A stretch of 64,000 nt of DNA from Pseudomonas ekonensis (lineage in GTDB: Bacteria; Pseudomonadota; Gammaproteobacteria; Pseudomonadales; Pseudomonadaceae), in assembly GCF_019145435.1 (NCBI RefSeq), contig NZ_JAHSTS010000001.1, positions 1,812,001 to 1,876,000 of the forward strand. Direction: 5' to 3'. Shown here one piece after another: positions 55,925 through 64,000 of this stretch. Made by a program: the position numbers and the translations under genes. Position 1 is the first letter of the stretch. Every line of letters begins with the position of its first letter. A model generated the notes under the pieces. It was not told the DNA's origin. It did not search any database and saw only the letters and a program-made list of their open reading frames with translations.

Positions 55925-56404
55925 TCAATGCATCTTGCTGTGATCGTGGCCTTCCATGTGGGTCAGCGAACGCACGGCGGCCTTCACCTCAACCGTTTCC
56001 TGCTCGCCCTTGGCGTTCTCGACGGTCAGGGTCAGCGGCACGCTGTCGCCTTCCTTCACCTGGCCGGTCAGGCCCATCAGCATCACGTGGTAGCCGCTCG
56101 GGTCGAAGGTCACGGCCTTGCCGGCCGGCAGGTCGACGGAGGCCACCGGGCCCATCTTCATCACGTCGTCCTTCATGCTCATTTCGTGGATCTGCACGTC
56201 CTTGGCCACCGGCGACGCCACCTTGACCAGTTTGCTGTCGCTGTCGGCGGTGACGGTCATGAATGCGCCGGTCGCCGGCTGGCTGGCGACGGTCGCGCGC
56301 ACCCAGGCGTCATCGACCTTGGTCTGCGCCGACGCCTGGAAAGCCAGGCCCAGCAGGGACAGGGCGCAAGCGGCGCGTTTGAGGGTGTTCAGAACGGGGT
56401 GCAT
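55925..56404 (-). CDS. PCu(A)C-family periplasmic copper chaperone
   Basis: A 159-residue exported protein. A signal peptide (LKRAACALSLLGLAFQASAQ) precedes a cupredoxin-like domain with the copper-binding pattern H/M...M...H.M, seen in QIHEMSMKDDVMKMGP and SGYHVMLMGL. The C-terminus is His/Met rich (THMEGHDHSKMH). Such proteins deliver Cu(I) to cytochrome oxidase. ATG 56404 follows GGAGG and overlaps the SCO gene stop by one base, so the two form an operon. Confidence 0.93.
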   Translation of the reverse strand: MHPVLNTLKRAACALSLLGLAFQASAQTKVDDAWVRATVASQPATGAFMTVTADSDSKLVKVASPVAKDVQIHEMSMKDDVMKMGPVASVDLPAGKAVTFDPSGYHVMLMGLTGQVKEGDSVPLTLTVENAKGEQETVEVKAAVRSLTHMEGHDHSKMH

Positions 56405-57009
56405 CAGCAGACCTCCATAACGGTAAGCAAATCTTCCGTGCACTCTTGTGCCGAAAGCGATTGGGACAGGCCCAGGCGCAGTTCGCCCCGGGAGTCGTAG
56501 ACGTAACTGGTGGCGGTGTGGGAGATCGTGTAGGTGTCGCCGGCCGGCACCTTCTCGAAGAACACGTCGAATTCCTTGGCCGTGGCCTTGGTCTCTTCCA
56601 GGGTGCCGTACAGCGCGACGAAGCTCGGGTCGAACGCCTTGACGTAGGTGTCGAGGATCTGCGGCGTGTCGCGCTCAGGGTCCAGGGTGATGAAGATCAC
56701 TTGCAGGCGGTCGCCGTCCTTGCCCATCAGCTTCTTGATCTTCGCCGCGCGGGCAAGCGTGGTGGGGCAGATGGCCGGGCATTGGGTGAAGCCGAAGAAG
56801 ACCATCGGCATCATGCCGCGAAAGCTCGACAGGGTGAGGGTGTTGCCTTCGGTGTCCTTGAGCTTGAAGGTGCGTCCCAGGATCTTGTTGCTCAGATCCT
56901 TGCCGTACTTGTACGACAGTTCGCCACGGGTGTCGCAGCCGGCGAGCAGGCCCAGGCCCAGCACGCCCATGCCGGCCAGCACCTGGCGGCGGGTCAACGA
57001 AGCGGTCAT
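56404..57009 (-). CDS. SCO1/SenC-family copper assembly protein
   Basis: A 201-residue membrane-anchored thioredoxin-fold protein used in CuA-site assembly of cytochrome oxidase. The redox/copper motif is FGFTQCPAICPTTL (CxxxC), and the distal histidine is in YTISHTATSYVYD. The N-terminus has a TRRQVLAG twin-arginine-like start and a lipobox (LLAGCD), so it is probably a lipoprotein. The start at MTASLTRRQ (57009) fits the signal. It is the first gene of a two-gene operon with PCu(A)C. No cytochrome-oxidase genes lie in the window. Confidence 0.93.
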   Translation of the reverse strand: MTASLTRRQVLAGMGVLGLGLLAGCDTRGELSYKYGKDLSNKILGRTFKLKDTEGNTLTLSSFRGMMPMVFFGFTQCPAICPTTLARAAKIKKLMGKDGDRLQVIFITLDPERDTPQILDTYVKAFDPSFVALYGTLEETKATAKEFDVFFEKVPAGDTYTISHTATSYVYDSRGELRLGLSQSLSAQECTEDLLTVMEVC

Positions 57010-57150
57010 CGATTTAGCGCCCTTTGCGAGCCCGTCGGCGTGCAGCCGTCCGGGCGGGGTTACCGTAAAAGCGGCGCATGATAGCAAAGCGGGGAGCGCT
57101 CCCGGCTGCCGAACGGCGGTCTAGACACATGGTGCGACAAATGGCCGCGA

Positions 57151-58563
57151 TCAGCGGGCGGTGTCCGGCGGTGCCTTCCAGCCTCCGCCCAGGGCGGTGT
57201 ACAGGTTCACTTCGGCGACCAGTTGCGCCAGCCGGTCGTTGATCAGGTCTTGCTGGGAACTGAACAGCGAGCGCTGGGCGTCGAGGAACGTCAGGCTGCT
57301 GTCGACGCCGCTCAGGTAGCGGTGCTGAGCCATGTCGTAGTAGTCCTGGGTGGCCTGCACGAGGTCGTGCTGGGCCTGGAGCTGATCCTGATAGGTCTTG
57401 CGCGCCGCGAGGCCGTCGGCCACTTCCTGGAACGCGGTCTGGATCGATTTTTCGTACTCGGCCACCGTGATGTCCTTCTGCAGCTTCGCGTAGTCCAGGC
57501 TGGCGCGCAGGCTGCCGGCGTTGAAGACCGGCAGGCTGAGCTGCGGCTGGAACGTCCAGGCGCCGGAGCCTCCCTTGAACAGCCCGGCCAGGTCGGTGCT
57601 GGACGTTCCCGCATTGGCGGTCAGGCTGACGCTGGGGAAGAACGCCGCCCGCGCCGCGCCGATGTTGGCGTTGGCGGCCTTGAGCTTGTACTCGGCCTGA
57701 AGGATGTCGGGGCGGCGCTGCAGCAGGTCCGACGGCAACCCCGCCGGCAACTGCGCCACCAGGTCGTTGGCCAGCGGCAGCGCCGGCAGGTGTTCCGGCA
57801 CCGGCGCCCCCACCAGCAGTGTCAGGCTGTTCAGGTCCTGGGCCACCTGCCGCTGATAGCGCGCCAGGCTGGCGCGGGTGCTGTCGACGCTGGTCTGCGC
57901 CTGGATCTGCTCCAGCGCCGACGATTTGCCGGCCTGGCGGCTGCGGGTGGTCAGGCGCAGGCTCTGTTCGTCGGCGGCCAGGGTTTCCTGGGTCAGGGCC
58001 AGCAGTTCCTGGTCGGCGCGCCAGGTCAGGTAGGCGCTGGCGACGTTGGCCACCAGGCTCAACTGCGCGCTGCGCCGGGCCTCTTCGGTGGACAGCCAGG
58101 TCATCAGCGCCTGCTCGCTGAGGCTGCGCACCCGGCCGAAGAAGTCCAGCTCGTAGGCGCTGACCCCGAGGTTCACCGCATAGGTCGAGGTGATCATCGC
58201 CTTGGTCCGGGTGACGCTGGGCGGCATGCGCCGGCGCAGCTCGCTGCCGGTGGCCGACACCGCCGGGAAGAGGTCGGCGCGCTGGATCCGGTATTGCGCC
58301 TGGAAGGCCTCGACGTTGAGCGCCGCCACCCGCAGGTCGCGGTTATTGGCCAAGGCGCTTTCGATCAAGCGCTCCAGGGCCGGATCGTTGAACAGCCCCC
58401 GCCAGTCATCGACGCTGGCCGCAGGTTGCGTGTTCGCCGCGTACGCCGGGCCTTGCGGATACTGCGCGGCATTGGGCGACTCGGGGCGGCGGTACTCGGG
58501 GATCAACGAACAGCCGCTCAGAAACAGGGCGGCGCACAACAGGGAAAGGGGCAACCTGGACAT
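57151..58563 (-). CDS. NodT/OprM-family outer-membrane efflux lipoprotein
   Basis: A 470-residue outer-membrane channel for tripartite export. The lipobox [14 protein letters not shown] is followed by two repeats of the TolC-type domain, including [20 protein letters not shown] and [20 protein letters not shown], then [17 protein letters not shown]. No inner-membrane pump or adaptor gene is adjacent in the window. Its position beside a LuxR regulator and a lipopeptide-type synthetase recalls the nodT-like genes of Pseudomonas cyclic lipopeptide clusters, which work with MacA/MacB pumps encoded at the far end. ATG 58563 is used rather than the preceding TTG. Confidence 0.9.
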   Translation of the reverse strand: MSRLPLSLLCAALFLSGCSLIPEYRRPESPNAAQYPQGPAYAANTQPAASVDDWRGLFNDPALERLIESALANNRDLRVAALNVEAFQAQYRIQRADLFPAVSATGSELRRRMPPSVTRTKAMITSTYAVNLGVSAYELDFFGRVRSLSEQALMTWLSTEEARRSAQLSLVANVASAYLTWRADQELLALTQETLAADEQSLRLTTRSRQAGKSSALEQIQAQTSVDSTRASLARYQRQVAQDLNSLTLLVGAPVPEHLPALPLANDLVAQLPAGLPSDLLQRRPDILQAEYKLKAANANIGAARAAFFPSVSLTANAGTSSTDLAGLFKGGSGAWTFQPQLSLPVFNAGSLRASLDYAKLQKDITVAEYEKSIQTAFQEVADGLAARKTYQDQLQAQHDLVQATQDYYDMAQHRYLSGVDSSLTFLDAQRSLFSSQQDLINDRLAQLVAEVNLYTALGGGWKAPPDTAR

Positions 58564-58631
58564 CAAACAGCCTCATGCACGCAAAGGACGGGCGCCGCTG
58601 TGCAGGGGCCCTATGTGAACCGACCGCCGGA

Positions 58632-59426
58632 TCAGGCGCCGGCCATCCATTTCGCCAGACCGTGCCGCCCGCTGACGCCAAGCTTGGCCGTCGCGCGTTT
58701 GAGGTAGGTCTCGACGGAGCTGTTCTTCACCCGAAGCCGCTCGGCCAGTTGCGGCACGGTGCCGCCGGTCAGCAGGCCCAGGCAGACTTCCTTTTCCCGC
58801 ACCGACAGGTTGATTTCGCTGAGGGTCAGGCGCTCCTCGAACACCTGCTGCAACGGCGCCTGGTCCTGATCGGCCACGGGCGGTCGCGGGTGTCGGGCGA
58901 TGGTCTGCCGGCTGAGCTGGGCGTGGCGCTCGATCAGCGGCAGCAGGGTGTCGGACAGGCTCTTGAGGAACGACAGCTCCGGCAGGGAAAACACCCGTTG
59001 CGTTTGCGGACGGTAGAACGAAATGACGCAGCGGCGGTTGGAGTTGCGCGACACCAGATTGCATTGATGGACACCCAAATGCGGGTGGCGGTGCTGGAGC
59101 GAGGCTTTGAGCTGGATCAGCAGCGAGTCGTTCATCTCGATCATTTTCTGCAGCAACGGATGGTCGTCCGGCCGCTGCAGGGGATCCGGGGGCGGGAACG
59201 TCTGCGGCTGGCCGGCACTGCCCAGCGCCTTGACCTCGACCACGCTGGCCTGGCGCTCGTCCAGCGTCCATTCGCTCAGGTCGACCCGGTTGACCGGCAC
59301 CAGGGTATCGACCAACTGGAACAGGTTGGTGGCGAACCGTTCGTCGCCGGTGCTGGCGATCAGTTCACCCAGTTGCCAGTAGAAATGCGGGTTTTCCGTG
59401 TTGCGGATACTGCCGGTCAGATTCAT
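58632..59426 (-). CDS. LuxR-family transcriptional regulator of the lipopeptide cluster
   Basis: A 264-residue regulator with a C-terminal LuxR/FixJ helix-turn-helix, TLSEINLSVREKEVCLGLLT followed by TVPQLAERLRVKNSSVETYL and KRATAKLGVSGRHGLAKWM. The ~190-residue N-terminal region does not look like an acyl-homoserine-lactone-binding domain. This orphan LuxR type commonly flanks lipopeptide synthetase genes in Pseudomonas (ViscAR- or PsoR-like). It is divergent from the synthetase gene and 68 bases upstream of the NodT-like gene on the same strand. Confidence 0.88.
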   Translation of the reverse strand: MNLTGSIRNTENPHFYWQLGELIASTGDERFATNLFQLVDTLVPVNRVDLSEWTLDERQASVVEVKALGSAGQPQTFPPPDPLQRPDDHPLLQKMIEMNDSLLIQLKASLQHRHPHLGVHQCNLVSRNSNRRCVISFYRPQTQRVFSLPELSFLKSLSDTLLPLIERHAQLSRQTIARHPRPPVADQDQAPLQQVFEERLTLSEINLSVREKEVCLGLLTGGTVPQLAERLRVKNSSVETYLKRATAKLGVSGRHGLAKWMAGA

Positions 59427-59901
59427 ATCTTTGTCATCCTTGTCGTCACGCCTTTACCGAATCGTCTGCCGTGCACACGCCCCTGCAAGTCCCGTTTCTC
59501 CTTGAGCCGGGATTTAAGCCTATGGGTTTGTCTTGCGTCTGTAAGGGAAAGCGGGGACACAAATTGCCATCTTTTCTGAATTGGTGCGCCCACGTTTCCT
59601 ACGCGAAATCGGCCCCGAAAATCGCCCCGGTGACTGAACGGTTAATCACGGGGGCAGTAAATCGGGGGAGTCGGCGAGATTGACCGGCAGAGCGGGATCC
59701 AGAGCGGGCCGCAGGTATGGCAATTGTCCTACAAGACTTTCAGCCATTCCTTTCGGAACGTGAGGCGAGGTAGCTGAGTCCTCCTCGCTGCCCGGCGTGA
59801 ACGGCAGACGCGGCGCCCGGCCCGGGTGTCCGGGTTTCACGTGTCATGCCGGTTCCGGGGCCGATGCTTGAATACCGGCACAATCACATGAGAAGGATCT
59901 T
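59427..59901. other. Intergenic control region of the synthetase
   Basis: A 475-base gap between the divergent luxR-type and NRPS genes. It contains a short palindrome, TTGTCCTACAA (59724-59734), that could be a regulator site. AGAAGGA (59891-59897) is the NRPS ribosome-binding site. No further gene or repeat was recognised, and no -35/-10 pair could be assigned confidently. Confidence 0.5.
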
Positions 59902-62900
59902 ATGAACTCATTTGCTGCCGATGCGGCGGACGGACTGTCCGCGACCGCCGAAACCTTTGCGCTGACCGCCGCCCAGAGTGACATCTGGCTCGATCAACTG
60001 CGTCAGGGCGATTCGCCGCTGTACAACATCGGCGGCTATGTCGACCTGAGCGGCCCGCTGGAGCCTGAGCTGATGCAGGCGGCGCTCGAACGCCTGGTGG
60101 CCCGCCACGACGCCGTGCGCACCGTGCTGCTGCCGGGGGCGGGCGAGCAGGGCATGCCGCTGCAGCGCTTTGCGCGGTCGCTGCCGGCGCCGATGCCGCT
60201 GCATGACTTCTCCAGCCATCCCGACCCTGAAGCGGCGGCGCGGGCGTTGATCCAGGAACGCATCGAGCAGCCCTTCACGCTGGACGGCGGGCCGCTGTTC
60301 CGCTTCCTGCTGATACGGCTCGACCGTCAGCGGCACTGGCTGTCGATCCTGGCCCACCACCTGATCACCGACGGCTGGGGGTTCGGCGAGATGCTCAAGT
60401 CGCTGGACGAGATCTACAACGCACTGGCAAGCGGCGACCAGCCACCCCGGGAGGCGCCGTCCTACGTCGACTTCATCCTTGATGATGCGCGCTACCACGG
60501 CAGTGCGCGGTACGAGCAAGACCGTGCCTATTGGCTGGACAAGTACCGCCACGTGCCCGAGCGCCTGTTGCTGCCCCGTCATCAAGAACGCCACGGGCCG
60601 GCCGCGGCGCCGAGCCGGATCTTTTCCCAGCCGTTCCCGGTCAGCCTGCACGAGCGCATGAAACAGGTGGCGCGGGAATTCGGCGCGTCGGCCTTCCATG
60701 TGCTGCTGGCGGCGATGCACGTCTATTTCAGCCGCACCGCCCAGCGCGACGAATGGGTGGTGGGGGTGCCGCTGCTCAACCGCTCCGGCGCCCGCTTCAA
60801 GTCCACCCTCGGCCTGTTCACCCAGGTCAGCGCGGTGCGCATGGGCTTCGGCCGCGAGCTGTCGTTCAGTCAGTTGATCGTGGCGATCCGCGATGAGCTG
60901 AAACAGGACTTCCGCCATCAGCGCTTTCCCCTCAGCGAAATGAACCGGGCGCTGGGCCTGCTGCGTGAGGACCGCTCGCAGCTGTTCGAGCTGACGGTCT
61001 CCTATGAGCAGGACATCCACGAGTACCGCTACGGCGAGGCCCGAGGGGAGGTGGTCAAGGTCTCGAACCACGAGGAAGGCACGCCGCTGTCGGTTCATTT
61101 GCTCAGCAACCGCAGCAACGAAAAGGACAGCCTGTACCTGGTGTACAACGAAGCCTATTTCGATGCCGACGACATCAAGGCCCTGGCCGAGCGCCTGCTG
61201 TGGGTGCTGGAGCAAGGGCTGGAGGACGCCGGCCTGGCGGTGGCCGATTTCAGCCTGGGCACCCCGGCCGAAGCGGCGTTGCTGCAGCGCTGGAACAATA
61301 CCCGCACCGACTTCCGGCAGGGCCAGCCCGTGCACCGGCGCTTCGAGGCGCAGGCGGCGCAGCGCCCGCAGGCCCTGGCGGCCATCCATGAAGGCAGGCC
61401 GATGACCTACGCCGATCTCGACGGGCAGGCCAATGGCTTGGCGCACCACTTGATCGGCCTCGGCGTGCGTCCCGACGACCGGGTGGCGGTGGTGGCCCGG
61501 CGCGGGCTGGACACCCTGGTGGGCCTGTTGGCCATCCTCAAGGCGGGCGCCGGGTATGTGCCGGTGGATCCGGCGCACCCGGCCGAACGCTTGCGCTACC
61601 TGCTGGAGGACAGCGCCCCCGTGGCGGTGCTGACCCAGAGCGATCTGCGCGAACGCCTGCCGAGCGGGGCCGTGCCGGTGATCGAACTCGACCGGCGCCG
61701 CTGGCCGATGAATCCGGCCAGGCCCGAGGTGCCGGCGCTCACCGACCGGCACCTGGCCTACGTGATCTACACCTCCGGCTCCACCGGCCTGCCCAAGGGC
61801 GTGATGGTCGAGCACCGCACGCTGTCGAACCTGATCGACTGGCATTGCGAGGCCTTCGGCGTGCGCGCCGGCAGCCATGCGTCGAGCCTGGCCGGGTTCG
61901 GTTTCGATGCCATGGCCTGGGAGGTCTGGCCGGCGCTGTGCGTGGGCGCGACCCTGCACCTGGCTCCGGTGCAGGAGGAGGGCGAAGACATCGATGCGCT
62001 GCTGGCCTGGTGGCGCGCGCAACCTTTGGATGTGAGTTTCCTGCCGACGCCGGTCGCCGAATATGCGTTCAGCCGCCAGCTCGGCCACCCGACCTTGCGC
62101 ACGCTGCTGATCGGCGGCGACCGCCTGCGCCGGTTCGACCGCGAGCAGACGTTCGAGGTGATCAACAACTACGGCCCGACCGAAGCCACGGTGGTCGCCA
62201 CCTCCGGGCGGGTCGTGGCGGGGCAGGCGCTGCACATCGGCAAACCGATCGCCAACGGCACCGTGCACGTGCTCGACGAACAGCAGCGCCCGGTGCCGGT
62301 CGGCGTCGCCGGAGAACTGTATGTCGGCGGCGCGGGCGTCGCCCGTGGCTACCTGAACCGGCCCGAACTCACGGCCGAACGTTTCCTCGACAACCCGTTC
62401 GCCGACGGGCGGATGTACCGCACCGGCGACCTCGCCCGCTGGCGCAACGACGGCACCCTCGAATACCTGGGGCGCAACGACGATCAGGTCAAGTTGCGCG
62501 GCGTGCGCATCGAGCCCGGCGAGATCGAGGCGGCGCTGCTCAGCCACGACGCCGTGCGCGAGGCCGTGGTGCAGGTGCGCGACGGCCAGTTGCTGGCCTG
62601 GTTCACCGAGGGCCGGGCGCTGGACATCCGCGAGCTGCACGAACACCTCAAGGCCCGTCTGCCGGGCACGCTGCTGCCGGGGGCCTATGTGCGTCTGGAG
62701 GCGCTGCCGCTGACCGCCAACGGCAAGCTGGACCGCAAGGCCTTGCCGGACCCGGGGCCGGAGGCCCAGGTTCGCCGTGAATACGAAGCGCCGTCGGGCG
62801 AGGTGGAAACCTTGCTCGCGCAGCTGTGGGCCGAGGTGCTGCAAGTGGAGCGGGTGGGGCGCCACGACCACTTCTTCGAATTGGGCGGGCACTCGCTGTT

Positions 62901-64000
62901 GGCGGTGGGGCTGATCGAACGCATGCGCCAGGCCGGCCTGAGCAGCGACGTACGCGTGCTGTTCGGCCAACCGACCCTGGCGGCCCTGGCCGCGGCGGTG
63001 GGCAGCGGCCGCGAGGTCGAGGTGCCGCCCAACCGCATTGAGCCTGGCTGCACGCACCTCACGCCGGACCTGCTGACGCTGGTGCGGCTGGACCAGGCGG
63101 CCCTCGACAGGATCGTCGCCACGGTGCCGGGCGGCGCGGCCAACGTGCAGGACATCTACCCGCTGGCGCCGTTGCAGGAAGGCATCCTCTATCACCACAT
63201 CACGGCGCAGCAGGGCGATCCGTACCTGCTGCAATCGTGGCTGGCGTTCGATGACGCTGAACGCCTCGACGCCTTCGCGCAGGCGCTGCGCCGGGTCATG
63301 GCGCGCCACGACATCCTGCGCACGGCGGTGCTTTGGGAAGGGCTGGACGCTGCGGTGCAGGTGGTGTGGCGCAGCGCTGAGCTGCCGGTGGAGGAAGTGT
63401 TCACGGATCCGGCACAGGGCGACGTCCTGGCGCAGTTGCACGAGCGCTTCGATGCCCGCCGTTACCGTCTCGACATCAGCCAGGCGCCCTTGGTCCGCCT
63501 GGTCTACGCACAGGATCCGGCCCATGGGCGGATCGTCGCGACCCTGCTGTTCCATCACCTGGCCATGGACCACATCGCGCTGGAGGTGATGCGCGAAGAA
63601 ATGCAGGCCAGCCTGCTGGGCCTGAGCGAGCCTACGGCGCCGGCGGTGCCGTACCGCAACTATGTGGCCCAGACCCGGTTGGGCGTCAGCGAGGAAGAGC
63701 ACGAAGCGTTCTTCCGCGAGATGCTCGGCGACATCGACGAGCCGACGCTGCCCTTCGGATTGCAGAACGTGCAGGGCGACGGACGCGGCATCGAAGAGGC
63801 CCGGCGGCCGTTGCCGGCGGACTTGGACCTTCGCCTGCGCGCGCAGGCCCGGCAACTGGGCGTGAGCGTGGCGAGCCTGCTGCACCTGACGTGGGCGCGG
63901 GTGTTGGCGGCGACCTCCGGGCAGGAGCGGGTGGTGTTCGGCACCGTGCTGATGGGCCGGATGCAGGGCGGCGAGGGCGCCGACCGGGCGCTGGGGGTGT
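59902..64000 (+). CDS. Lipopeptide non-ribosomal peptide synthetase, module 1 and start of module 2 (partial)
   Basis: At least 1,366 residues, open to the window edge. It begins with a condensation domain at residue ~15 (active site HHLITDG, His152-153), as in lipo-initiating (C-start) enzymes that attach a fatty acid to residue 1. The adenylation domain (~470-950) has YVIYTSGSTGLPKG, NNYGPTEATVV and YRTGDLARW. Its specificity residues read D-A-W-F-L-G-N-V-V-K, the leucine code of Pseudomonas lipopeptides. The carrier domain has LGGHSLL, with the pantetheinyl Ser998. A second condensation domain starts near 1070 with HHITAQQGD, the HHI-x4-GD mark of dual condensation/epimerisation domains, and HHLAMDH near 1218. 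Residue 1 is thus predicted to be D-Leu. Confidence 0.95.
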   Translation, partial: MNSFAADAADGLSATAETFALTAAQSDIWLDQLRQGDSPLYNIGGYVDLSGPLEPELMQAALERLVARHDAVRTVLLPGAGEQGMPLQRFARSLPAPMPLHDFSSHPDPEAAARALIQERIEQPFTLDGGPLFRFLLIRLDRQRHWLSILAHHLITDGWGFGEMLKSLDEIYNALASGDQPPREAPSYVDFILDDARYHGSARYEQDRAYWLDKYRHVPERLLLPRHQERHGPAAAPSRIFSQPFPVSLHERMKQVAREFGASAFHVLLAAMHVYFSRTAQRDEWVVGVPLLNRSGARFKSTLGLFTQVSAVRMGFGRELSFSQLIVAIRDELKQDFRHQRFPLSEMNRALGLLREDRSQLFELTVSYEQDIHEYRYGEARGEVVKVSNHEEGTPLSVHLLSNRSNEKDSLYLVYNEAYFDADDIKALAERLLWVLEQGLEDAGLAVADFSLGTPAEAALLQRWNNTRTDFRQGQPVHRRFEAQAAQRPQALAAIHEGRPMTYADLDGQANGLAHHLIGLGVRPDDRVAVVARRGLDTLVGLLAILKAGAGYVPVDPAHPAERLRYLLEDSAPVAVLTQSDLRERLPSGAVPVIELDRRRWPMNPARPEVPALTDRHLAYVIYTSGSTGLPKGVMVEHRTLSNLIDWHCEAFGVRAGSHASSLAGFGFDAMAWEVWPALCVGATLHLAPVQEEGEDIDALLAWWRAQPLDVSFLPTPVAEYAFSRQLGHPTLRTLLIGGDRLRRFDREQTFEVINNYGPTEATVVATSGRVVAGQALHIGKPIANGTVHVLDEQQRPVPVGVAGELYVGGAGVARGYLNRPELTAERFLDNPFADGRMYRTGDLARWRNDGTLEYLGRNDDQVKLRGVRIEPGEIEAALLSHDAVREAVVQVRDGQLLAWFTEGRALDIRELHEHLKARLPGTLLPGAYVRLEALPLTANGKLDRKALPDPGPEAQVRREYEAPSGEVETLLAQLWAEVLQVERVGRHDHFFELGGHSLLAVGLIERMRQAGLSSDVRVLFGQPTLAALAAAVGSGREVEVPPNRIEPGCTHLTPDLLTLVRLDQAALDRIVATVPGGAANVQDIYPLAPLQEGILYHHITAQQGDPYLLQSWLAFDDAERLDAFAQALRRVMARHDILRTAVLWEGLDAAVQVVWRSAELPVEEVFTDPAQGDVLAQLHERFDARRYRLDISQAPLVRLVYAQDPAHGRIVATLLFHHLAMDHIALEVMREEMQASLLGLSEPTAPAVPYRNYVAQTRLGVSEEEHEAFFREMLGDIDEPTLPFGLQNVQGDGRGIEEARRPLPADLDLRLRAQARQLGVSVASLLHLTWARVLAATSGQERVVFGTVLMGRMQGGEGADRALGV

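Noticed and set aside
57151..58563. Part of a complete RND efflux operon
   Set aside because: No adaptor or RND pump gene lies on either side; the neighbours are a LuxR regulator and a SCO gene.
59908..63885. A 1,325-codon open frame on the minus strand
   Set aside because: It lies entirely opposite the NRPS frame, whose condensation, adenylation and carrier motifs are unmistakable. It is an antisense artefact of high-GC coding DNA.

Overview
The window is typical chromosomal DNA of a Pseudomonas, most likely of the P. fluorescens complex. Supporting signs are the high GC content with strongly biased third positions, the Pseudomonas-type REP palindromes between genes, and two gene runs that I recall as conserved in the genus. 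One run is fabI - yej/npp transporter - mltD - gloB - methyltransferase - rnhA - dnaQ - ldcA. The other is nadK - phosphoesterase - rhomboid - yeaC - DUF2797 - pepN. The species is an inference. No tRNA, rRNA, CRISPR array, integrase or intact insertion sequence was seen.

Region by region. 1-2.6 kb: end of a PfpI-like gene, an AraC regulator and two LysE-type exporters. 2.6-6.3 kb: a 1,225-residue protein of visibly lower GC with a DUF6543-like (dermonecrotic-toxin-like) middle and a Fic AMPylation motif at its extreme C-terminus; this is the best candidate for a poorly described effector. 6.5-9.5 kb: an AraC regulator, a VOC protein, and a nitric-oxide-responsive ppyR-nnrS operon behind three NorR/FhpR-type sites and a sigma-54 promoter. 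9.5-12.1 kb: a MITE-like palindrome, a methyltransferase, a diguanylate cyclase and a GFA protein. 12.1-14.8 kb: a hydrolase and an acetoacetate-decarboxylase-like/PfpI pair, divergent from twin promoters with 19-bp spacers (MerR type). 14.9-18.1 kb: a periplasmic molybdenum hydroxylase with a diheme cytochrome c. 18.2-19.1 kb: a GAF-GGDEF cyclase, followed by duplicated REP units.

19.5-35.8 kb is the first core run: fabI, a peptide/nucleoside-antibiotic type ABC importer with two binding proteins, mltD, gloB, a methyltransferase, rnhA, dnaQ, a heptanucleotide tandem repeat, ldcA and a GNAT acetyltransferase. 35.8-40.3 kb carries a LysR regulator, a 78-residue unknown, an FMN reductase, an ArsB-like transporter and a DUF1853 protein. 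40.4-46.9 kb is the second core run. 47.1-57.0 kb deals with metals and oxidative stress: katG, a TonB receptor with a near-perfect Zur box (znuD type), an LTA-synthase-like sulfatase, a sterol-desaturase-like enzyme, ohr, a PCu(A)C chaperone and a SCO protein.

57.1-64 kb is the left edge of a lipopeptide-type cluster. It holds a NodT/OprM-like outer-membrane factor, a LuxR regulator and the first 4.1 kb of a non-ribosomal peptide synthetase. The synthetase starts with a condensation domain, as lipo-initiating enzymes do, followed by an adenylation domain whose ten-residue code reads as leucine, a carrier domain and a dual condensation/epimerisation-type domain. It runs off the right edge of the window.
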